A DNA stretch of 37,845 bases from a virus. Under the pieces are notes generated by a model that worked only from the letters and a program-made list of their open reading frames with translations, ran no database searches and was not told the DNA's origin. Within the stretch, counting starts at the first letter, position 1, and each line of letters begins with the position of its first letter. The position numbers were made by a program, and so were the translations under genes. Where the stretch lies: positions 1 to 37,845 of IMG/VR virus record IMGVR_UViG_3300032223_001008, one strand, 5' to 3'. Shown here one piece after another: positions 1-12,100 of the stretch.

Positions 1-134
1 ATAGCTTCTTTAGCTATTTCAAAATCAGTAACATCTAATGTCTGTCTAGATGTGGCAGTAAAACCATCACGATCTAATGTATCTCTAACTTCGTCTATAA
101 TATCAAGCTTGATATCTAATGAACATTTTGCCAT
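1..134 (-). CDS. 5' part of an unidentified gene downstream of the virion RNA polymerase
   Basis: An open frame starts with ATG at 134 and is still open at the window edge, giving 44 codons (it begins MAKCSLDIK and includes DEVRDTLDRDG). The start lies two bases after the TAA stop of the giant polymerase gene, so translation is probably coupled and the gene is co-transcribed with it. There is only a weak GGA upstream, as expected for a Bacteroidota phage. I do not recognise the family. Its position next to the polymerase suggests a late or virion-associated protein, but too little is visible to assign a role. Confidence 0.6.
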   Translation of the reverse strand, partial: MAKCSLDIKLDIIDEVRDTLDRDGFTATSRQTLDVTDFEIAKEA

Positions 135-136
135 AA

Positions 137-3100
137 TTATCCACAGTTGTTTTGATTTCTATCTTTAATTGCAGGTTTGCCTTTAGGTTTAATTTCTCCA
201 GCAGTTTGTGCAGGTTTAATATCATATAAGTAAACTTCTTTTCCCTTCTGTAAATCTATACCAGCATATTTAGCAGCTTTAACAAATCCAGCCCAGTTAT
301 TAAATCCTTCAGCTGCACCAAATTCATCTAGTGTATAAGATACATTATCACCTACAATTTTTTTACCGACCATTTTTACTTTACCACGATTTACTATATC
401 ATATGGTTTACCTGTTTTAGTAGAAGTATATATACCAGAAACCTTATCATAATTTCTTATAGTTGTTTTAGCCTTACCTTTTTGTACAAGATCTTCTATA
501 AGTTCTAATTGAATTGTTCCTTTAGGTGATATTTCATTCCCAGCTTGTGTTATAGGAGCTGTATAAATAGTTTTTGTCACTGTAGAACCTTTTCTTGTTA
601 CAGTGGTTTTAGTTGCCTTCTGAAGGAAAGCATTAATCACTGGAGCATCACTCACCTCTTTAGCCTTGAGGAATCTATTATCTATCACAGAAGATCTTCC
701 TGTTGCATAGAACTCATTAGCACTAAATGAATTACCCCAAGCATTTATCATCTTATATACATAATATTGTTTCAATTCACCTTTGCTATTAGTGTATGAA
801 TGTATTAAAGGATCTGCATTCTGTTCATCGCTTTCTTTCACTCTCTGGAAAAGACCTTTTTGTATGTATGAGAAATCTCCTTTCTTTTTCATTTCTGTTT
901 TCTTTTCTCTTAATAACTTTGCTCTTTTTCCAGAAGGAAGTTCCATTTCCTTTTTTGTAAGTAGTTCTTCTTCTGATTTCTCCCAAGAGTAAACAACATA
1001 TTCACTTCTAGATTCTGAACTAAGGGTTGAGAAAGTTACAACTCTTGGAATAGTTCCATTAGTAACAGCTTCTTTTACACCTTTAGGAAGAAACTCCATT
1101 GCAGGATTATATACTTTTCTTGTTCCATATATGTAATCTGGTACAGTTGCTACACCAGCTCTTGAATAAGGAACAAGATCATCATTATTCCAGTTGTTTC
1201 TTTGGAACACTCCTAAGTTATAAAAGTCCTCTAAGTTACTAATAGTATTTAACTTTGCCAAAATTTTATTATACTCTTCCTTGAAATCTTCATAAGGAAG
1301 AAGTTGTGTAAATGATATAGGAGAAGTTGAAACACCACTCTGAAGAATAGACATAGCTACAAGTCTCTTATAAACATCTAAGTTATTTTCTCCATTTAGA
1401 TAGTTCTTAATCTCAGCAAATGCATATATCACCTGATTTTGGTCATACACTTTATTATCCCTATTCTTAAGCTTCATATTATTCACCTCACCATTTACCT
1501 CATGGATTAATGTTTGAATAACATAGTTATTTTTTAGAGGATGTTTTTTGTTTGATTTTATAGAATCAAATAGTTCTTGAAGTTCTTCAGCTGCTCCACC
1601 ATCTTTTAATAGAATATCAGCTATAGCCATGTTAAGCTTTTTACTAGGATCTGTTTGTACAGCCCAATCAAAAAGATCTGAAACAGCTTTTCTAGCAACC
1701 TTTACAAACTCTCTATCTGGAAGATCTATATATGGAGTGAGGACATTCTCAATAACACTCCTCACCTTACCCTTATCTGATGATAGGAATTCAGCATACG
1801 CATCTCTAACATTATTAATTTTATATGCAAGCTTACCAAGGAATGAGTTTTTCAATATAGCATCAACCCCAGGAACAATGTTATTGTCTTCATCTAGAGA
1901 GGATATAATTGTATTCTGTGCTTTTTCAAGTTGTTTATTCTTCTTGAATATTAACATTGGATCATTAAACGTGGCTGTGTCAAAGTTTGATCCTTGTGTA
2001 ACCAAGAACATATGACTAGCCATTTTAGAATACTTTAAGAACTCTTGTAATATAACTCTTTGCTGTGCAAGTTGTTGTTTATCAAGCTTCTTATTACCAA
2101 TCATTTCTCTCAACTTAGCTTCAGATGGTATTTTATCAGAAGCTGTTACATCACTTGCATAGTCTTTTAATGTATCTTTTACAAACGTATCAATGAATAA
2201 CCAAGAGTATCCAGCATTCTCCACTCTGTTTAAGTAGTCTCTGATGATTGGTTGGTTCATGAAATATCCAACACTCTTCATAGGAACACCAAGCTTAATT
2301 AAGAATAACCATGTACTAGCTACATTTGGCCAAGCACCAAGCTCCATAATCCAAGGACCCTTTGCAATATCCACATATCCATCAATAAACTGACCTATTA
2401 AATCTGATATAAATTCTCCAGCTGAATTCTTAATCATTGATAGAATAGGAACATTCTTACCCTTAATGTTCATTGAGTTGTATTTCTCAAACTTAATTTT
2501 ACCATCTCCTAACCAAGCTTGATCATCACTAGAAAGATCTTCAAGTCTGTCTATATCAACAAACATAGGTTGTCTCTGGTTAAGAGAGTGGTTAGTTTGG
2601 TTAACAGCTGCAATACCAATAGCATATTTACCTGTAACAAATGCATATCTAAGTCTTGTCATAAACACCCTACTTAGCATGTTCTTTGTAGAACTATAAT
2701 CAAAAGATTCAATACCACGAAGTTCTGTAATCTCTGCAGATAAATCTTTTAAATCATCTGCTGAGTTTGGTTTAATAAGTTGATCAAAGTTTTTAGGATG
2801 TGTAACCAATTTCTCTAGAGATTCTACATATGCATTCTCTAAAGACTTCTTATACATAGTTTCTTTGAATCTATCCATAAACTTATCTTGAATATTTTGA
2901 TCAGATAAGTCTTGAATTTTTCCTATTGCTTTCTCAATCTTTTCCTCAATTGTATCTTCTAACTCATTGAGTGTCAAGTCTTCACCAAACATATCTCTAA
3001 GAATAGGAATCCATTTATTCTTTGTTTTCTTACTAGCTGTCTTATCAATAATACTTCCAATAATCTCTTTTAGACCAGACAGTTTTTCTTTTCCACCTTC

Positions 3101-6100
3101 AGCTTTCTCAATCCTCTCTTGAAGCATATCATAGAACATATCTTCAAACTTAGCTAAAGCTTCTTTTCCTATTCCTAAATAAGGAACAAGTTTAAGGTTT
3201 CCTTTATTATCTGTAAATAGATTCTTGAAATATAAAGAAAGTTTATCTATATCAAAGTCAGATCCTTGTTTCTGTACCAATTGTGCAGGAACAATTACAT
3301 TATCTCCAAACTCTGCAGGAAGAAATCTTTTAATAACAAATGCATCAATAGAGTTTTGCTTCTGTGTAGGGATACGGAATCCTATTCCTGATAAGATCTT
3401 TCTACCCTCTTCAGAATTAAAATATTTTATTAATTCAGCATCTGTCATTTCACTCTTGAACCATCTTCCTACCATGATTTCACATACACGTTTACCATCT
3501 TCATCTTTATAGAATGAAAGTTCTTTAGATGTGTATACAGTTTTAGGGCCCTTCTTAGTTTCTATCACTGTAGCTTCAGCACGTACACTCTCTAGAAGTG
3601 TAGAAGGAATCTGTACCTTCATACCTCCAGTGATCTTAGGAGAAACTACATTCTTATCAGCAATTGAATATAGAATATTTCTAACTTGTTGATATGCAGG
3701 AGTTGCTTCAAGAACAGCATTACCAGAAATAAAGTCACTTAAAGCATCACTAATGTTATCATTACTTTCTCTCTTAAGGATTTCCTCACGAAGAGTTTCA
3801 GCAGCTTTTGAGAAGTCTGTAACCTCGTATCCTGTAACCTTACCATCTTTAACTATCTCTTCAATTCCCATCTTATTGAGAAGAGTGTTATATCCATTAT
3901 CAATCATAGCTTCAAGAAGCATTTGATTGTTCTTTATCTCTTTATAAAGATTGTCACCATTATTATAAGCAAGCTTTTCTTCTTCAGAAAGCTTTATCCA
4001 TTTAATATATTTATCATTAAAGTCAAGTCCTTCTTCAAAATCTACAGGAACACCAGCTTCCATAAAGTCCATTGTAACAAGCTTTGTAACCTGAGAACCT
4101 CTTGTAACAATTTCATCTTCCTTAGAAGGAACCTCAGCCTGTACACTCATTATAGCAAATGGAATGTTTGTTATAGCATCTTTGCTGTAAGGAGCAGGAT
4201 TAAGATTTCCTTTTGTATCATATAGAGGTGTTGAATTTTTAGCTCCTACCTTTCTAGCACTATCAAACACTATATAATCAATGTCCTCTTTTTGCATTTT
4301 GTTATATAACTTAACAGCATTTGATTTAGGATTTAATTCCATAATCACACGAAATGATAGAGGGTATAGAGAGTATTTATCAAGAACAACATCATTGTAA
4401 GAATTACCATCAGCTTTATTACCAGCAACAATAGGTTTCTCAGTGGTGTATGCACTTCTCACTTCAGGGTTACCATCTTTAAGAATCTCTTTCTCGTAGT
4501 CACTAAGTTTGATTCCTTTATATCTCTTCTCCCAAGCTATATCATATTTGAATTGTAACTCTTCAGCAGCACTCCATTTTCCTCTTCTTATTCTAAAGTT
4601 ACGATAAGATTTGAAGTTAATTATACCAGCACCATCAGTTTCTTTGTACATAGCTTTCTCATAACCTGGAAGATCATCTTCTCCTAGTACATCATTATAG
4701 GAAATTGTTCTGAAATAGTCTCTGTTAAAATCTGTACGTCCAATATCATTTCTTTCAAATCCTCTATTATAAACAATATTCATTGCTTCATTCATCTTAG
4801 CAGAACCATGTAAAATAGCTTGTCTAGGAGAAAGGAAGTTTTTAATACGCTTAAGTTCATCTGCATATTGATAAGGATCTGAATATATAAGTTTATGAAG
4901 TTCTATATTACTAATGATATAATTTGTAGAAAGAGCATTTAGTTTTCTATTAAGATCAACTTCATTCATACCATCAGAATCTGTAAATGCTATATTCTGT
5001 GTAACTATTTCTCCCTCAGAATTAAACTTAATAATACCATATTCCATTAATTCTGACTTTGTTCTCTGGGCATCTTTTTTAATAAAAGCTTCTACAGCAG
5101 CATCAACTTCTTTCTTATACTTTCCAGGATTCTCTTTAGTACCATAGATTTCTTCAATAGGTGTTTTTGTATCTTTTACAATCTTATCATGTAAAACATC
5201 TCCAAGAATACCTTTAAAGAATCTAAGATCTTTTGAATTACGTCCTTCAATAACTGGTCTGTCAGATCTTGATAGTTTAACTTCTGACTCTAGATAACCA
5301 CCAAAGATTTTAAATACATTATCAAATCCAGATAGAAGAGATTGTTCTGTAATAGCATTACCCATAAACACTGTATGCTCTAGAGAAGCATCACCAGGAA
5401 CTAGATTTGTATAGTAACCATTCAAGTTCATATTGATCTCTTGAACAAGTCTTTCTTTATAGTTAAGCTTTGAGGATTGTTTCTTCTTACCATTAGCTGT
5501 ATTCACTGTACCATCAGCATATCCTGCTTTCATGAAGATTGGAGAATCTTTACGTTCACCAGTTTTCATATTAAACATCTTACTAAGAATAACAGAACCT
5601 TGTACAAACTCATCTGTAAGAAGATATTCATATTGTGTTCCTGTAAGATCATTAAGATTTTCTATTTGTGAAATAGCATCAAAGAAATCACTAATAGCAT
5701 TTGTTCCCATGAAAGTTTGTGTACGTTCACCTTTAACATTAAAGAATGTACTATCAAACTCAGGGTTATCAATACTAGCTCTAACAAGAGCAAGTTGAAG
5801 AAGCCTTCCTTCTATGTCTAATACCTTACCACCAATTGTAGCAATCTGGTCTGCAGATTTTATACTATCTCTAATTCCTGTAACAGCATCTTTAAATGTT
5901 GTTTTCTTATCTGTAGGAAGACTAGTTATTTCCTTTTCTGTAAACTTAATACCTATAGACTTTAAGAATTCAACCATCTTAGCATAAACAACAGTTTCAT
6001 CTCCTCCAAGATTTACACTCTTTATACCTCCAGGTTTTCCAACAAATACCTTCTCTTTATCAGAGTATTCAAAATAAGGATTCTTCTTCCTCATTGTTGT

Positions 6101-9100
6101 AGCTATAGCTGTTTCATATTCACTTTTTACTTGTCTAGCTGCACTTGAAAGATTTGATTCTCCCATATTCACCTCACCACTTTCAAATATAAATATAGTT
6201 CTAGCATCTGGACTTTGTTTCTTAAATGTGGTCCACATAGCTATAATAAGCTGAAGGTCATGTCCATCTAACATCTCTGAAAAGTCTACAGTGTTTTCAC
6301 TATAGTCTGTACCTGTAAGGCGAGAATATAATAAACGATAGTTCTCATCATTAGTAGCCATTTGTCTAATCCTCTCAATCATATCATCAACATTTATTGA
6401 TGTATGAAGATTGTTCATAAGAGACATATACACCTGACTAAGAGGAAGAAGTTTAATACCATTAATAGATGAACGCTGAGGTTTATCATTCTCCATAATA
6501 GGAAGTGTAGAAAGTAACAACTTGATTGCAGAGTTAGTCTTTCTAAAATGATCTATCTTATCAGAGCTATCATATTCACCTCTACCTGTATTCTCATCAG
6601 ATCTTACATTCATCTCATCATTCTCATCAAACTCAATATTATATGATCTAAGATATTCTTGATGTTTTTTTACAATATCTTCCCAGTTTTTCATTGTGGT
6701 TTTCCACAAAGCAATTCCTTTTTCTATGATTGGAGCAACTTGTTCTTTATTATATTTCCCATCTCTCATTCCCTTTCTTGCTTTTTTAGCATTTCTAAGA
6801 ATAGTCTTTCCTGTCTCATATCTTAGCATTCTATATAACTCTGCCTTAGGTTTTCCTGAGACATTAAACAAACTATCATTTGAACTAATAATATCACGCA
6901 ATGTCAAATAAGTCATTTGTTGCATAATATCATGAACTGTTTCACCAGGAATCTTTAAACGAAGTTCACTGTCTTTATCTATTGTAGCATCTTCAATATC
7001 AATGATTCCTTTCTTAGCAAATGAAAGATTTGTTTCAAATGGAATATAACTTTTATAATATCCTTTATTAATCTTTGCAAATAATCTTTCTGTGTTATTC
7101 TTAGCTCCAGGAGTGTTAGCAAATAGATTCTTAACAGCATTTACAATATCAGCAAACAGTCTAAGAATAAAAGGTTTTGTACTAACTGGTTTAGCAGGCA
7201 TCTTACCATATTGTACATAGTCTCTAAACTCTTCAGCTAATTGTTCTTTCACTTGAGAGTTTGTAGCATCTTTATAAGCAATCACTTGTCCTGTAGGTCT
7301 ATCTACAAATGATCCTTTTCTAGAAGTAAATTCTTTAACTACAGCTTTTCTCTCTTTAGGATTAGAGAACATTTTCCATACACCTTCAAACACCTCATGA
7401 TAGATAGTACCAACCTCTGCATTCTCATATACATATAGAGCACCATTCTTAAGCATTCCCCATGCTTGAAGTCCATTAGTAGATTTAAGAATATTCTTCA
7501 CTCTGTACACAGGAAGATTTGGGAAATTAGCTTTTAACCACTTTTCAATCTCAGGCCATCTTTCTGTTTCTGTTACATCCTCATCAATTATCTGACGTAA
7601 TAAAGGTTCATCATCCTCATCTTCTTCATTTAATTGATTTTCAATATCAGTTTCATCATCACCTATAATAATTGCTTCTTCATCATCTTCAGCTTTTTCA
7701 TTTGGATCTGGTTCAACATATGTATCAGCATCATCATATATCTCTTCATCATCTTCTCCAATTATTATTGTTTCTGAATCTTCAAGAGCTCCTGCAGGAA
7801 TACTTCTTAGTACAATCTGTTTTACATTTTCTCTTGCTTTTTCCTCACTACCTAGTTTCTCAGTTAGAGCTGCAACAACTTCTTTTATATCTCCACCTTT
7901 TATAATAACTATAGCAGCTAATCCTGTTTTTGAATTATCATACACCCATCTAATTTTCTTACCAGCAGGAGATACAAATGTATTAATCTTCTTTCCAGAT
8001 AGATCTATTTCTCCTTCTTTAGCTTCTGTAAGTTGTGTTGTAGATGCTGTTTTAGCACCAGGAACTATCTTCTTAGCAGTCTTTGGTGTTTCTTTTATAA
8101 TAGGTTCTTTGTATTGTAGATCTGTAAGGACAAAATATACACCTTGTCTATTAGCATCTTCTGGTCCTGCTTTTGGTCTAATGGTTGTATGCAAAGGAAG
8201 TTCTTCATTCTTTCTAGCACTACCATCTGGATTCTTTGATGATAGTAGGAATGTTTGATAATTTTCCCATTGTCTAGAAACAATTTCACCATTAGGTTTA
8301 ACCTCAAGAATTTCTTCATAAGGCTCACTCCATTCATTCTTTTTACCACCATTAGCTCTTGTAGAGTTTACATTATTATAAAGTTTCTGAATAAGAGCAA
8401 TTATTCCAGATTTATTATCTTTTATGTATGATGGTGTGAATGGAATACTTCCATCTTTATTTGAGAAGAATAGTCTTAATGATTTTTTCTTATTACCATT
8501 ATCATCTATCACTTCCACTCTATCAAAGAATATACTATTATGTCCAGCAGATTTAGCTTTACCTTGAGCATCTTTAGGAGTTCCCCAATATACAACACTC
8601 TTTAACCATCTTAATAACCTTTGAGCTTCTTCAGATTTAATATCCCCATCTTCAGAGAACATTATTTCAGATAGACGAGCTATTGCTTGATGTATTGTAT
8701 TAGCTTCTTTTTCTGTAATCTTTCTATTCTGAAGTTTTACAAGTCCATTCTTTAGAGAAAGAAACACTCTACCCATAGCATTTTTGAAAGAAGTTGTACC
8801 TCTACTCTCACTATCATTTGTTGTAGGAATTCTCAATATACGATGGTTCTCAAGATCATCTTCTGAAATAAGTCCAGCTTCTGATACAGAAACCATAGCA
8901 TTCTTATCTTCTATGGGATTACCATTCTTATCTGTAATAACATTACCATTTTCATCCTTTTGAGAAACACGTTGAGGATTACCAAATGAAGCTTCTATAG
9001 AGAATGTTCTTATTGGAGGATTTTCTAAAGTTTCTTCTCTCCAAGCTTTATATTGTTCTTTAAGACTTTTCTTCACTTCATCAGCAGTACCTTTCCTAAA

Positions 9101-12100
9101 CATCTCTTTACCACCATATTCCTCACTCCACTTTAGTTCTTCTGTAGGCATCACTTGATATACAGCATTATCAAATGTAGGATTCTCTAACACTTTACCA
9201 TCTGTTCCTACAAGCTTTCTAGAACCATCAGCTTGTTCTTCCACCATAACAATAGCTATAGTGTTATTCATTTCAGCCTCAGATAATTTCTCCTGACCAA
9301 GATGTTCTATAAGTCCAGGAAGAATATCAGCTTGATTCTTTCTTGTAACTACAATAGCCTTTATACTTTTCCTATTAGGAAAACTTTCAATATTATTTCC
9401 AAATGCTTGAGATGCTGCATAACCAGGAAGATTTTGAGAAGCAACTGTTGCTCTTGGTATATTAAGATTTGTCTTCTTATTATCTTCTTCATATTCAGTG
9501 CCTTCTTCTAATGTTCTCTGACTAGAATCTGCTGTCTTCATTATTCTTTCAGCAAATGCTTCATCTTCTTCCAATCTACTTTGCTCAGCAAGTTCTTGTT
9601 CAAACTTTGCTACACTTGTTTCAAAAGCTTCTAATAGATCACCTTTTGCTATAGCTTGTCTAACAAGATCTTCTACACCAGATTCAAGTTCAGACATTTG
9701 AGATTGTAACCTCTGAACCTTCCTAGTCATATCTGGTATCTTGAGCTCATCAGAAAATAAAGATATCTGATCCTCAAGATCTAATACTGCTTGTGTAAAT
9801 CCTTGTTTTTCAGCAATAAAGTTTTTAGCTCCTTCTTCTCCAAGGAACCTTTCAATACTAGATTTAAACTGGTCTATCGATAGAGGGATATTAGGATTTT
9901 CTTCTACTACTCTTTTTATAAAATCATCCATTAAAGAAAGAGCATTCTTAAGAACCTCATCTATCTTTGATAATAATGATTCACCATTCTTGATAGCATC
10001 ATTTGTATTATCAACCATTTCTTCAATGTTACTAATATCATCTTTAAGATCTTCAATCACTTCTTTATAATCTTCAGGCATAGTTTCTGCATACTGAAGT
10101 AAAGATTCCATATAAGGAAGTTGTGATTCTAGTTCATCCTTTTCTTCTTGAAGAGTAGATATGGTATTTTCAATAGCTTGTTTCTGAGAAGAGAGTTGAT
10201 TTATGGTTTTCTTATATGCATTGATTGCTTTTCTAGGAAGACCTTTCTTAGTAAACATTGCATTATGTAATGCTTCTTCTACTTGCTGTAAAGAATCTTT
10301 AGCTTTAGCAAGTTCATCGGTAACATCATTTAAACGTTCTCTAGAATTGTTAACAAGATTAATCACCACTTGTTTTCTTTTCTCAACACTATCTCTTATA
10401 TTATCTTTTTCCTTTACAAAATTTTCAAAAGATTCCTGCTGAGCTGCTGTAAGTTTTTCTACAGAACTTATCATTGCAGTGTTATATCCTTTCTGAGCAG
10501 CAAATTGTGGTCCTCTAACTTCTACAGTTCTTTCCTTACCATAATCATTTATATATTTAAATAGTAAAATATCATCCTTTTGAGAGTATTCAAGTCTTCC
10601 TCTTCTAGGTTTACCATTTCTATCTTTTAAACCTTTGTGTTCAAATACAGTATTCCAGTTGTCTAAAAAGAACTTTGCCTTCTTATTATTTTTTACAAAG
10701 TCTAAAGAAACAAGAGAGTGATCATTAAACTTAGATCTATTAATATTCACTATCTTTCCTTCAGAATTCTTTATCTTAATTGTACCATCTTCATTCTCTC
10801 CAAGTATTGTAATAATAGGAGTTTCATAAAAAGGTTCACCCTCTTTAGTTTTCTTAACAATCTTTGATACATAATATTGCTCACCAACATTGAACTCTTT
10901 CTCTCCTTTATTTGTTTTTATCTTTATTGTAGATTTCTTTTCACCAGGTTTAGTTGTAACTTCTGGTTCAACTATCTCTTTATACTTATCGGGACTTTTC
11001 TTAATATCATTATACTGATCAATAAATAGTTTTCTTCTTAGAGAAGCTTCAATAAGATCATCTAGATTTTGATTTAAATCATCTTTTTCTACATCAGGAA
11101 TATCCATTGCAGAAATCAAAGATTTTGCTGTATTTACAGAACTTACATCTTCAGATCCTTTTTTAATAACATCGTTGATTATATCTTGTGTAGAAAGTCC
11201 TGCTTCTATTAAAGAAGAATTTATTCCAGGAATACGCTCATCATAGTTTTTAATCTTAGCTGCAGCATAAACCATTTTATCTATAACATCATCTGAATAA
11301 ACTCTATCACCTTTATCATTTCTAATACCTGAGTATTTATCATTAAGATCAGAGTATGTGTTATCTACTTGTTTTGCAAGTTTTTTAAGATTTTCTATTT
11401 TTCCTATGAATTGTTCTTTTGTCTCATTTTCATTAACTACACCACCTCTTTTAAGCTGATCAAATCCCTGATCATCCATAGCCTGATTCTTATAATAGTC
11501 AAGCTCTTGATTCACAGAATCAATCTTACCATACTTCACTCTAGGCATTAAATAAGAAAGAGTAAAGTCTTGCTCATAATCTTTTTCAGAAAGCTTATCA
11601 TTATTTGTAACAGCTTGCTGTCTAAGTTTTTGAGAACCTATTCCAATATTAATAAAATTAGAAACATCTTTCAAAGCTTTATCAATGTTTGTTTTATTCA
11701 AAGCTGATAAAGCCATTTCAGTATTTACTCTCTTTTCACCACCTGTTCCAAATACACCTCTTTCTTTTATAGATTCTCTCATCTCCTGAAGACCCCCAGA
11801 AATACCTCCAATAAGTATACTCTCAAGACCTTCTTTGCTTGAAAGAGTATCATCTACCCCTTCAGATAGAGTGGTTCCCATTGTATCATATAAATCACTT
11901 AAAAAAGAATCTCCCTCTTTTTTATTTTTATAAGCTCTATCAAAATAGTTTTTTACACCTGTTTGTATAGAAGATTGCATACCTTCTTCAAATGCTTCTG
12001 ATGGAGCAAATAATAAAGAGCCTATTCCTTTTACACCTTGTGCAATTCTTCCAAACTTTGTTTCAGGTTTTACAACTTTAAATTCAGAACCAATTGCTTC

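Noticed and set aside
1629-2015. Plus-strand open frame of 128 codons inside the giant polymerase gene
   Set aside because: It lies fully antisense to a coding region with clear polymerase motifs. Its translation is low-complexity and it has no leader or neighbours; the same holds for the other plus-strand frames, such as 30175-30489 and 3923-4225.
8095-8352. Minus-strand 85-codon frame, and similar ones at 12817-13029, 14568-14771 and 34259-34486
   Set aside because: These are out-of-frame readings within long genes, with repetitive Leu/Lys-type translations and no start context, so they are shadow frames.
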